Below are positions 40,141 to 53,238 of a stretch of 64,000 bases of DNA, in pieces; the first letter of the stretch is position 1, and each line of letters opens with the position of its first letter. The position numbers and the translations under genes are program-made. The DNA comes from Paralichthys olivaceus (Eukaryota > Chordata > Actinopteri > Pleuronectiformes > Paralichthyidae), in assembly GCF_024713975.1 (NCBI RefSeq), contig NC_091104.1:12977580-13041579 (forward strand). Direction: 5' to 3'. The notes beneath the pieces were generated by a model. It saw only the letters and a list, made by a program, of their open reading frames with translations. It was not told where the DNA came from and searched no databases.

Positions 40141-43100
40141 GCGAAGCCACAGTGTGTGACTTTTACATCTGATTCACTGAATGGGGCATTATTGATTAAT
40201 TTGTGAGATTTAGAAGTGGTTGCTCTCCTCCACTGTGCTATGCTATCTTCTGACATAAAGAAACAGACATGACCATGATGTTGACACAACAGATAATATG
40301 TCAGAAGATAATAAAGTTCAATATCTTTTTTTAATCTGAACCAAAATAAAAAATGTCAAAATGTCAATTTCAGGCGTATCTGCGTGTTCATGTGTGACAG
40401 TATTTCTTGGCAGTGACTTTCCAGCTGGTCCAGAATTCATGCTGATCTAAACTAACTGGTTGTGGATCATGTTGATCCTGTCACATTAACAACAAACTTC
40501 CACTGTCTGTGGGACATCAGTTTTAAGAGGGTTAAAAATACAGAAAGGAGATAATGTTGTCGTCTAACTCTTGGTAAGAAAGTCACAAAATACCGAACCA
40601 TCTCTGTGGTAATGTGAACAAAGAGTTTGATCAGGCTGTGGTTTTTGCACGAATGTAACATCAGTGTAAAAGGATGAAATTAATGTTTTCAATTTGGGAG
40701 AAAAAAGTCAGTCAGTCAGTCTCCAGAAAAAAAAAAAACATATTGGACGCTTAAATGATGAGTTGACGGCACAAGGACAAGTTCCTTTCAGGCATTAAAC
40801 TGAGCCTGTTGTGTTATGCGTCTTTCCCCAAGGCCACAGGACGCTCCATGATTCAATTATTTCGTTTTTAAACTATACTTGTCAATGTCAATTCTTTAAG
40901 CATATCTAAATTACATTTCTCTAACGTCAGATCACACATACACACACACATATACTGTATATAATACTCCCATCTCTCATTACTTTGCCGTGTACCCTGC
41001 AGAGACTATTCCTGGGTTGGCTTAAAATAATATGGGCTAATTAGCCTCGGTTCTCGGGGATCCATTTGCCAATTACTGTATCACATGCTGGGGAAGTGTG
41101 TGTGTTTGTAAGTGTGTGTGTTTGTGTGTTTTGTATAATGTCAGGCTGGGTCATTGGTTATTGCTAACATCTTCACTTTAGCTTTAAGCCGAGAACACGC
41201 AGAATAAATTGATGATGTACACTTTTAGATGACAGGTATTTAAAGGGACATTTCAACCATTTTGCATCATTTGACCGTCTTCACACCTCCACTCATTGGC
41301 AGCGAATATTCATCAAATAAGAGTCTTTGTTTTTATGCTCCACATATTTGTTTTTTGATGTGATGATCTTATTAGTTGTGTTCCTCAGAAATACTCTGCG
41401 GTGCCTTGTGATCCATATGAACGACAGAACCGCTGCAGTGTTAAATTAAAAAGTCTTCATGCCAAAGGGTCCACTGATAACAACAATGACAATAATCTTG
41501 CATCTCCAACTAGAAAGTCACCCCTCCAATCAATTTTCCACTGGGCTATTAAAAGTCAGTGTTGTAATCAATCTTGAGGAGAGCAATAACAATAAAAAAT
41601 AGACACCTCGTTATTTATAGCTGCTGCAATACGTTCGTTCTGTCAGCCCTTCACTTCTGCCCTGAATGTGATAACACCGATGACAGGATTCAACACGGGT
41701 CACGTCTTGTTGGCACTAGAAACGGATGCGAGCAGGAAACTACACTCCCAGAAATAGCAGGGTGACATGTTGATTTTCCGAGAGCTGCTAACTCTCCAGA
41801 AAAGAGGCATAATGTGGAGTTTGTTTGGCACATGAGAGTGTGACAACGTTGGAGACCAGATTTCGTAACCTCCCGGGACTTGAGACACAATGAGCGGAAA
41901 CGGCATCAACGGATCAACTATGTGCTGTTTACAAGAAAACATGATCTTTTCTTACCCACAGTGTAAACAGCTGCTTGGTCTCGTGACAGCTCAGCACAAA
42001 GACATGAACAAATCACAGCTCAACCATGTGGAGTTTAGTAGAAGCTGTTACAGAAGTGTTGATGACATTCAGAGAAATCATCTTGATTTAACAACAAATA
42101 TAACTCACATACAACCATGACTAGTTCTTCTTGCGACTTATGTATTTCTTTAAGTTTTGGTGAATTTCCTTAAATATTTTGCCAGGTTTGATAGTTAACA
42201 ATGTCATGATACAGCACTATGTATGGAGCTATTGAAAAAACTTTTACAGTGGTTTCTTGCTGCATTTAGATGGAATAAATACTTGTAGTGTGACATATAA
42301 GTGAAATTAATTGATGTGAGAAACCTTCACTAGTACAGATGGTGCCAAATTGTGCCGATTTGGAATCGTCTGACCATATCTCAAATAAAACCTCTCACTT
42401 TGCTCTGGTTCATTTTATTAGCATGATATTTGGCACAGGTGATGTTCAGATATGGTGCTATGAATTAAGGCAGGTTTTGCGCTACAACTGTAAAATTAAA
42501 ACATGGGGTGCATTTTTGAAGTTAAGAACTATTATTTAAATTTTTTGCAACTGGCTCCATTATGTAAAATCCTGTCTGCCATTGATATTTAATTTTTTAA
42601 CCCAGATTCCACATTTGATTGATAATACAAAATATCTTTACCATCACTTTTTGTCTTTATTGTTTTGTTTCTTTAGCTTTTGATCATGCAGGTCAGCGAT
42701 GTGATTCGAGTGATGCCAATAATATGTATTTATATAGCACTCTTCAGGAGAAGGTTACAAAGTGCTTGTACAATAAGAAAGACAATAAATCAAATAAAAT
42801 GATGGAAAGGAAATAAATAAATATAAACAGCCCAGATTAGTGCCTGTATAGATAAAATAATGCATTAGAATGAGCAAACAACTGAGATCAATTGACAGAC
42901 AAATGAAATTTACTCAAAAACAAAGGTTTACATTGAATGCAAATACATATTCTCAGTTAGTTGGAGTATTCTGATTCTGTGGGTTTGTTGAGTTCAGTCA
43001 GCAGCAGTTCAGACATCTGGAGATTCCTCTGATCCTCCAAAGGTAGAAATTAGCTGCAGTGACAGTTTTTTTTCTTTTAACCAATGCAACACATTTATGT

Positions 43101-43875
43101 GTGAAATCATTTAATATGCAGCGAGGCACTCAAACTGTATGACATCCATTTACAACTCTGTGGTAGAAAGCACCAAGTGAAACAGGAAGTTACTCTGACA
43201 AACACACACAAACACACACACACACTCAGCCCTTCTCAAAATACAAACTCTTATCAACACATCTGTCACACACGTGTAAATCTGGCTGGGATCATTTAAA
43301 GGTTTATTTTAGGAAAATAGACATTACGATTTCATGAAGTGACATTTCTGCATTACTTATAATATTGTTAACTTCAGCATCTCACATTAGTATAAAAACA
43401 AGTTTTAAATAAGGAAACATATGCTTCCGTATTGTGAATTATTTTCAAATAAAACTCCGGCAGCTGGCGATGTGACCACAAAACTTCCAAATGAGTAAAA
43501 AGAGATGAAAAAGGTCACTCTGGTTAATATATTGTGTTCATTGTTATCAAAGATCAAAGTATTTTCCTGAAAGAGAAGCTCGGACCAAATAAGTCTTTAA
43601 AATCAACCACCACACAACTCAGATCTTCACGTTGCTGAAACCTTCCATTTGGAATAATCAACCCCTATCACTCCTCCATCCTCTGCTCTATCCTCTCCTT
43701 CTCCTCCATCACTTCATCTTCCTCTCTTTTCTTTTCATGCCCTACTGCGATGGCCCAGCAGATGAGAGAGACAAAATTATACTGTTCTCTCTCAGTCTCA
43801 CTTTCACACTCTGCTCTCTTGCTTCTTCGAACAACTGGTAGATTTGGCTTTTCCTGTCGACGTGATTAACAGTAA

Positions 43876-43946
43876 CCACACACACGCACACAACACACAC
43901 ACACACACATGCACACATGCACACACGCACACACACACACACACAC
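43876..43946. repeat. (CA)n microsatellite, imperfect
   Basis: CA-rich run with ATGC and CG interruptions. A minus-strand frame through it encodes only Val-Cys repeats. Confidence 0.9.
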
Positions 43947-46099
43947 GGATGATTCACTGACTCATGCTGTGATTGTCTGACTCTGACTAATTTGGGGGAT
44001 TGTCTTGTGTGCTCTCTCTGTTGCTGGGTCATTGTGTCACCAGTTTGCTACAGTTTTATGTTAACACCACTGAGACCATTTGAAAAACATCCTGTGAGAA
44101 ACCTAAGGTCATTTCAAAATGTTTTCCCAAACCTGGCCTGGGCCATCGGGTCCAGACTTGGGTCGGGTATCCACATTCTATTGAGCATGGAGACTGGAGG
44201 AGCCAGGGATCAAGGCCTGAAGTTGAGATGATCTCTCTAAAATGAATTTCAATGCATAGTTTTCTCTTCCTTGTCAGATCCAGACCACCTGTGGACAAAT
44301 GACTCCATTTTCACACCTTCTAATCTCACCATTACAGCCTGAACAGCCTGTAACCTCGGCTCCATCAGTGATTTACAGCAGATATACATGCATGTAATTG
44401 CCCAGACTTTTATCACCACACATATATCACTGCACTTCCTCCATCCTGCAGTGCCGTCTCTGATGTGTGGCTCTTTAACACTACATGGATCTTCACTCCC
44501 TGAATGCCTGTAAAGCATTAAAATAATTTGTATAGAACTTGTTTTTCACAAGAGGCAGAGGAGAATCAGAATAACACACCCACAGTCTGACAAACTGTTT
44601 GCTGGCCTGTCAAAATAGTATTATTGTTGTATTTTTGATGTTTCTTGTTGTTTTAAACCCCCTTTTTGACACATTTGTCTCATTTCAGAGGATGTACATC
44701 CCTTCTTAGGGAGGAATTCCCTGCTGATCTGAAGGAGAGCTGGTTATGCAGACTGGACTGTGTGGGAGTCTGGATCCCTGTCAGGGTGAGGAGACTGCAG
44801 TCTGGTGCCTGCCTCCTTCGTCCCACAGTATCGCTTCAAGGACATCACATCACAGGAGAGCCTGGAGGGACGCAGCATGATGTATCGCTACAGCGGGCAT
44901 CACACCTTACCCATCAGGGGCGGGCGAGATGCCTCACATCACTGCAAAATGTGTCAAAATATTCTTTATTTCCAATAAAATGGCATATCAACGTGAAAAT
45001 ATATACAAAAGTGTTTGTTTCTTGGCTGAAATGGTTGTTTTTTTTTAGATACACCCTACTTTATATTAATCCACTGAATATGATCACTAATCAGACATTA
45101 GCTGTTTCTCCACCTGAAAATACAGCCAGCATATCATTTGATTTAAAAAATGGTAAATACTGTAACATGGATATGACATAAATGTGTTTTTTGAGCTAAA
45201 CAAAGAGATAACACTGAGCTAAGCTAACACGCCGGTTAAGCGAACAACACTGGTTTGTTTAGCTTGGTACAAAGACTGGAAACAGGTGGAAACAGCTAGC
45301 TAGCTGCTATGTTCACAGTTAACAAAGTCCATTTATACACATCTTTGAATGTCATTTTTAAATCTGAGGTTCCAACACTTCTCAGCCCAATACCCAAAAT
45401 AACGAAGGCAGCAACATTTTATCCCAATTTATTTAAGATAGTTGACAAAACTCACTTGTGGCACATGTTGCATTGTTTCCTGTGATGCTGTATATTAACC
45501 TGCTGAATTGATGCCATCACTGATCTGTCATGATCACAAGGAGACAAAGAAAATCAGAAGGCTGATGATTATTTACGTGGTATAATTTGAAATGTACTGC
45601 TTGATAGCTTTTGAAACAATTATGGCTGAAGTATGACATTAATATAAATTGCTTTTAAATTGTATCTGGAAATCACCATGACCCTTTTTTGTGTCTTGCG
45701 ACCCCTCCAGGGACCCGACCCCTAGTTTGGGAACTACTGCTTTAAACAAGTCAGAATGAAATTAGTTTGTGTATCTTCTGTCTACTCGTACATTAAAGTT
45801 ATTACATCTTCAAATTGTACATGAGTATAGACTGTGAGGTGATGCACTTTCACTTTCACTTCAGTCAGTGTTAATCGGGATAAGTAATTACAATTCTAAG
45901 AACAAGTCCTGGCTCCAGAAAATCCTTTGGAGAGATTTGCTCTGGAGACAAACACCTAACACCATGTGGTCTTTTTCTCTTATTTACAAGAAGTGGTGAT
46001 TCAGTTTGACCACATGAGATATGTTTCTATGTGGGATTTTGGCAGGACACAGTGTCAGTGTCACATTTCTCCTCCCTTCCCCATCCTTCCCTCCCTTCC

Positions 46100-46518
46100 C
46101 TCTCTCGGTGTCTCTCAGCTCTCCGCCCCTCAGTGTGCTTCTCCCGGAGAGGTGCGAGGCTCACGGAGCGCAGCGTGGATTTGGAGATGTCCAGGCGGGA
46201 TTACGCACGACGGCACGATCCACGCAGAAGCCTCTCGTAGCCGGACGGGACACTCTCCAGCTGGAGTGGACACAGATTTAACTTCTGACTTGGTGGAAGC
46301 GATTGTTTCCTTCTCACATTTTCCTCTGTGAGAGTCGGATCTACCAGCAGCAGCAGCAGCGGGTCTGGATGTCCGGTCCTCCTCCTCTCACACTCGGGTC
46401 ACGGTGACTACAGAGGAATGGAAACGATGTAAACAGCTGGTGGGACAAAACAAACTCTGCAGGACAACAGTTTATTTTTGTTAGAAAGAGAGAGAGAGAG
46501 AGAGGGAGAGGGGGAGAG
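46100..46518 (+). promoter_or_regulatory. stac: STAC 5' untranslated and promoter-proximal region
   Basis: More GC-rich than the preceding 12 kb, with several CpG pairs (for example around 46145-46250), a short CAG run near 46349-46362, and a purine run of GA repeats (about 46485-46518) reaching the start codon. Open frames here have no family resemblance. No TATA box is evident. Confidence 0.4.
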
Positions 46519-49500
46519 ATGATCCCGCCGGCCAACATGGCTCAGGATGAAAGTGGGGACAAAGAGGACGAACAGGAGCAGGATAAGACGCCAAAATCCC
46601 CCAAGAGTGCGAACCCCAGTCAGCAGGAAACCAAGGTAGGATGGTCCTGGTGTTATGAACACAAATCTAAACTCATAGTCTGAGCTGGCTGTGCACCAGT
46701 CTAACTCTTGTGTGTGCGTCAGAGCAAACACTTATCAACATGACAAATACATCTTAACAAGAGATGTTTTGAACTTTCAGTCCTTTTCAAAAACTGGATC
46801 CTGCTCATAAATATTGTATTTAAGGAGGATATCATTGACTATACTACAGGGGTGGACTTCAATAATATAACCAGGAAAGAAAAGAAGTACCTTAAAGAGA
46901 TTCATTTTACTGCAATACACCACCCTTAGTGTGCAGCCAGTGACACAATGATATCAAATGATATAAGAAAACAACCTGTAGATTAACTTAGGATAGTTTC
47001 AACTCAACATTTTGCACATATTCTCCTTGTATCCTGATCCAAAGCTTCAATAAAAGTCTAATTTAGGGAAGAATCTAAAAACTGTGTAAGCTCCCCTTTT
47101 TTCAAACAGCTTTAAAACCTCGATCCTACTTATAATAATTGTATTTTAAGAGGATATCATACTACAGGGATGAACTTGAATAATATAAACAGCTCTGGAA
47201 ATAGGACAGAAAACAACAAGTGCCTTTAAGAGACTCATTTTACTTCAACCCATCACCCTCAGTGTGTAAAATAACTATTAGAGTAACACACTGATATTAA
47301 ACCATACAAGGAAACAACCTTAGATTAACATAAGATTGTTTAAACTCACACTTATGTGCACATATTACAGAATTGTGATAATTAGAATAATCAGTGAAGG
47401 ATTTATGAGGATGTAAAAGCCGGTAATGTTCTTGTTAAAGTTATAAACAAAATCCACCATGTGCTGTAGTGGTAAAGGAAGAAATATTGCGTTATTATTA
47501 TCATGCACATATTAATTCACAAGCGGCAAATAGGGTTTATACACTTTCTACTTGTGGCCGATGTAGAAAAGTAGGCTGTGTGATAGAGATCCACAGCTGC
47601 CTCAGGCGTTTTGCCATCTATGTGGGTCACATGTTGCCCAGACTACTACAATTAGCAGGTGGATATTAGACTACAGTCATCGTGGTAGTGATGCTACAGT
47701 AACTCTCCTCTGCTGTCATAGATTAGACCCATGCTTTCTCTTTTTTTTACATATTTACCTCAGCAAAGGAGGTTATGATTGTTTGTTAGTTATCTTCTCT
47801 TATCTCAAAATCTACAATGACACTCAGGCCCAACAGTCCCCCTAAATTTAAATTCACTAGATCCCAATTTTTATTTATATCTGCACCAAATTGTACACAC
47901 TCAGTCGCCTAAACACGCCTGTCTTTTTTCATCAATATGCATGAATTTTGCTCTTATAAATCAGAGAAAATGTTTCTCTCTATTTGAGAATGTTAAAGAA
48001 TGTGAAAATAAATTCGACCGCATCCACACCCACATTTTATCCAGTAGTATTTATTTAATCCTGCTAACTGACAAACAAACAGATGAAAACATAAGCTCGA
48101 CAGCGGAGGTAAAGGTTGTTTGTGAGAATCGGGTTTCTCAGCTGCAGTGGGGACGACAGAGTTGATCTCCACTGATGCATTGTGTATTTTGTTTTTAGGC
48201 TCCAGCATGTGAGCTCTTACTTTGGCATGTGTCGTCACTGGGTACTTTCTCCTGGCTGACTTTTCCACATCGTTTTAAAAGCTTCTGCCAAACGGCCACA
48301 CTCACTTCCAATATAGAATAAAGTGTTCAATCAATCTCACATTCAGGACGAGTGAGCTCCTGAGTGAGGAGACTGGATTAGTTTACTACCAACGAGTAAA
48401 GCTGTGTGTGTCTGTGTTTTTATTCCTCCTCAAAGAATACTGTGAGGCCTGAACACCAGAAGCGCAAGGTGAGCCTGTATACTCTTGTGCAAACTGTAGC
48501 GTCCTGCTGGTTTTAGTCCATCGTAACTTACTGTAGCTGCATGTACATGAGGGTAAAAGCTGTTTCACTTGTAACAGTCACTGCTTTTAACAGATCACTT
48601 AAGTTACACGGATGCCGCACAAGGTTAAATCCATCGTCACCCATGTTCTTTACTAAGTTTATTCATTTACAATGATCTTATGTAATAAATATCTTATGCA
48701 ATAACTGGCCTTTTTTTTTGCCTTATCTTTCCCAACCTTCATTAACCCTCCAGCTTTATGAGCTAACATACCTCTAATGGATTTGGTGCCATCAAACACA
48801 GCATGAGCTCCTCTATGCATGCACACAATACTTCACCTTTCCTCATTTTGCGATATCTTTGAGAGTGTATTTATTTCATTTTATCTCTTACTTTTTAATG
48901 TTGCATTTATTTATTTCAATTATTTATCTGTTGACTTGTTTTTTTGTAATTTTATACATATGAAACTACAGAAAAGAAGTGTAGTAGTATCCTTTACCAC
49001 CACAGCAGTTGCTGATAATTGCAAAATATGTATACAGTATATATATATATATATATATATAAAGATGGAACCATCATTTTTATCATGCTTTTTTACTGCA
49101 GTTTCTTTTTAAGGTGGCTAGAAGAAGCAATGTGAGTGAAAAACAACAGGTTGCAGGAAAATGTGTGTATGCGTGTTATATTCATGTCTTTGTGTGTGTG
49201 TGTGGGTGGTGATGGTTTAGAAAGGGTCTAAATTGATTGTTTCCAGACTGACCCACAGAAGGGATTGATCTTCACCATGCCGAAGCTGCAATGAAAAGCA
49301 CTAAAAACAATTTGCACGTTTGCCAAAATATCAACGGCAAACAAGCTGACAGGATCTCGAGCATCCAGCAGCAAAACAAATGTTTACCTGTAGTACATCC
49401 AGGCCTGTGCTATGTGCAGGATCATTAGAAGTCCGTGCCTATACCCATTATACCTCATCAATAAACTGTTCTCCAGTTCAGTCAGAGATCGGCAGCCACA

Positions 49501-52500
49501 CACCCACCAGCCATAAAATCACATTACAATAGCTCAGAGATTCTTTATGACGCGCGTGAGCCCAGAATTAAGTGGGTTTCACTGGGGAGGAAGTACACAC
49601 TGAGAGGTTAAATGAGGAGTTGTCAGTGTGGAGCGTTATGAATAGCATTACTGTAAAAGAGGAAGCTAATGAGATTGATGGAGGCTGAAGCCAGAAGAGA
49701 CGGCACAGCGTGTGAGAAATAGTACTGATATAATGCATCGAGCCAACCTGCAACCTTAAAGGTACAGTGTGTAGAATTTTGTGATATCTAGTGTTGAAAT
49801 TTCATGTTGCAGCTGAACACCCCTCACCTCACCCTCTCCTTCCAAACATGAAAACTGTGGTAGCCTTTAATTGTCATAAAAACTCAAAAGGTGTTTAGTT
49901 TGTCCAGACTGGACTAATGTAAAAAACATGGCGGCCTCCGTAGAGAGGACCCCCTCCATGTAAATATAAAGTATTTAAATATAAAGGGCCTTTTCTGGGG
50001 ACAAGAAAAGTACAATTCATACAATTTAGATGAAACGAACTAGCGAATACATCATGAGAATTATTCTGAATTAAATTTCTGCCAATAGTTCCCTGTCACC
50101 TAAATCTTACACACTGGACCTTTAAAGTTCAGGTAGGAAATCTTAGAGGCTTTCCACTGAGCAACACTGAGACATTTTAGAGACTTTGTTGGGAAGTAAT
50201 TTATGTAGTTTATTACAAATATTGATTTCCTTTACGTCCCACTTTGGACTCCTCTGTCATTCTCTCCGCTCATTACTGCCACATGTCCTTTTCTCTCCGT
50301 CGCTCCAGTTTCCTTCAGCTCTTTTCTCTCTCTGTTCAGCTGCAGAGACTCAAACGATCCCTGTCCTTCAAGACCAAGAGCATCCGCAGCAAGAGCGCAG
50401 ACAACTTCTTCCGCACCAGCAACGACAACAAGACAGAGCTGCTCGCCGACGTGAGCAGCAGCACGGGCCACCTCTGCAACATTGGGATGGCCCCGCCGCA
50501 CAACACCAATCACCCCATCCCGCCGGTGCCTCCGGCCATCCCCTGCGCTCCTCCTCCTACGTCGCGCTCCCAGTCACGCAACCCGCTGCAGGTGGACTCT
50601 GCGGGACACTGCTTCATGGAGCACATCTTCAAGAAGCCGACGTTCTGTGACGTGTGCAACCACATGATCGTAGGTATGGTCACAGCTCCGCCCTCCTTCA
50701 TTAGTGTGAAAGCATATACCTCCACCAACAGTCCCCTCATGGAACCACATTTAAATGAATTACCAAATTTGACACACTTATTAATATGAGCCTCTTAACA
50801 TCAACATAGGACAAGATGATGAATACCCCATGTATGATCGAAGGTCTTCAGACTAGTTTGATGTGGAGTTGCCAACCATCAGTAGGTCTCAGCGATCACC
50901 TGCAGATGTTAGGGACTTCATCAATTGTGTATCCTACTGTCATCAGGTGTTTCGGTGTGCCCATGACATTGTGGGGCGCAGTTGCGGACTCTCCTCCTGA
51001 TCCAGAGTCATGGGCTGCAGTCTGTGATGTTTCTCTTATGATCCTGGTGCAGGGCTTGTCTGAGGATTCCTAGTTTTTTGAGCAACCACATGGTGGATGT
51101 TACAGTAAATCCCCTGCACTCATCCTCCACTCGACAGACTCTTGCTTTCCTGTTGTTCTACCTCAGATGCCATGTCCGTGCACCCAGCCTCTTCCACTCA
51201 TTAAGGATTCATAAATTACTACTAATTAAGAATTTTTTCTTTCATCAGATTTAAAAATAGAAGGTCATGTACTAAAATGCACATGTGGAAAAAGCACAAA
51301 ATAGGAGGTTATTGTTTCCTAAAGTGTCTAAGTTTATTTTAATACATTGTTATCCAGTGATATTAGTTTGTGGAGCAATGACACACATGCACACACACCA
51401 TGTACCCTGCAACACCTGACACTGAGAATCGAACTTGACCGGTTGACATGTGACCGAAGTATCTCCGTCCTTCGTATTCCGTCTCTGTCCATCGTCCCCT
51501 TGAGGTGTCAGATATTCAACAACAGCATCCCTGCCAGCTCCTCTACCTGTTCTCCTCTTACCAGATGTTCCAGTTTCTCTGGCGGCTGCTCGCCTCCTTG
51601 TTAACCATCAGCGCTGAAGGACCACTCAGTCTTTTTGTCCCAGGGCATTTGCAGCATGAATATGACAAGGGCTGTCTGTGCCATCTGCTCGACAAGCCCC
51701 TGATATATGATTTGGTTGCAGAGAAAAGACGTCAGACTAGCAGGGATGTCGCTGGGTCGAAGAATTTGCATGTTAACAAGCATGTATAATAATAATAAAA
51801 CAATAGCAGGATTCATTTTCCTGGACATTTCACTTTAACTGTTACATAGATCAGCAGATATTTGTGCTTTCTCCTTTAATTTTCACAATGCATTGCAATG
51901 TGTTACATGTTCTCATTGTTTTTTTAAATATATTTTTAAAATAATAATTGAATGGAAATCAATCCACCGATCTAATCAGAGTGGTCAGGTAACATTAGAC
52001 CCTGCCTCCTGTAGTAGCTACATCACTGGTGAAGAAACACCTGAAATATATTTGGCCACCACCTCATCCATGGCCTGCAGTCTACTATTATTGTATTGAA
52101 CGGAATATACAGTGAGCACACTCAATGGTATGTAGATTTTGCATTAGAGAATAGAGTACATTTGTAGTGTAGAAAATTACTTTTACTCCATACAAAAGTC
52201 AATGTGGTACTTTTACTTTTAATTGAGTAGATATTTGTGTATTTATTTGTACTTTTACTCAAGTCAAATGTTTACTCCTACATTTACCACTGGTGCCTTT
52301 TTCAGTAAGTTGCAGTGAAGCTTATTTAGTTAATATTTTTAGTTTGGTAGTTTGAAATATCCCTTGTGCTCTATGGACCGTTATAGTCTCTTTCAGCTCG
52401 TTGTTTTGGTTGTAGAGCCTCCAACAGTTTTGGTGTGGTTCACTCTCACCTGTGTTTTCAGACAAAAAGCTCAGACAGAGGAACATAGTGGAGCATTTAG

Positions 52501-53188
52501 CTGCTAAAGATGCAGAAACTCCACTCAGGAGTGGATAGAGATCAGAAACAGAGAGTGGATATTAGAACAGGTGAACACAAATAATAATGTTTACAGCTGG
52601 TTGTGTTGCCCCTAAGTGGCTGAAAACATCTGTTGGACCAGGTTTATACAGAGAGTTTATACCTAGAGGTTTGAGCAGCCAGACATCTGTGCGTTTGCCA
52701 CCGTGGCAGACTGAATCTATGTTGGGCAGTGATGATGTGTTACCACTTTGGACCTCTCCACCTGTCACTGCGACATACAGAGTGAAGGTGTCATCGTTAA
52801 TCTGGTTTAGAGGCTTTTTTAACATTCTTGGTGAAACATTACTTTTAAAATTTATGGCATAATAATTAGGATGGAGGAAATCTATTTTCTATCAGCAGTT
52901 CAGTGTCATTAAATATATATAAAACAAGACCACTGAAGTAAAACGGAACTTTATTCCACCATTAAACAGATTTACACATGTTTACAAGTGTTGTAGCTGA
53001 CTCTGGCCTGTTTTATGTGGCACGGCCTGAGGGATAGCGGCCAAATCTTTGTTGCTGATGAAAGTGAGATGTCAGGTCTGTGCATCTCTGTGAAAGGCGC
53101 AGTGCCCTCTGGTCCACTCATGAAAAAACATGCACCTGCCCTCTTCTTCATTTGTCCTGCTTTAATGAGAACACAGTGTGGTCATCTG

Positions 53189-53238
<50 letters not shown>

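Larger units (their letters stand above)
33445..46100. other. Gene-poor 12.6-kb stretch between MTFR1L and STAC
   Basis: I find no exon chain here on either strand. Open frames are short and lack splice context. Visible contents are a (TA)n run near 40018-40039, a 15-base C run at 40126-40140 and a (CA)-rich run at 43876-43946. There is also a fragment near 38040-38270 that resembles a 'gggccac/gggatatttgg' type fish repeat, and a possible relic exon near 44829-44979 described in the findings. Long-range STAC regulatory elements could lie here, but nothing in the sequence shows them directly. Confidence 0.4.

Noticed and set aside
43742..44032. Minus-strand frame with Val-Cys repeats
   Set aside because: Translation of the (CA)n run at 43876-43946; no family resemblance.
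46021..46281. Overlapping plus-strand frames just upstream of STAC
   Set aside because: No homology, no splice context and three competing frames; this is more likely STAC promoter or 5' UTR.
50810..51200. Possible transposon or retroelement fragment in STAC intron 2
   Set aside because: Locally more GC-balanced and reminiscent of a coding relic, but I could not identify ends, a reading frame or a family.
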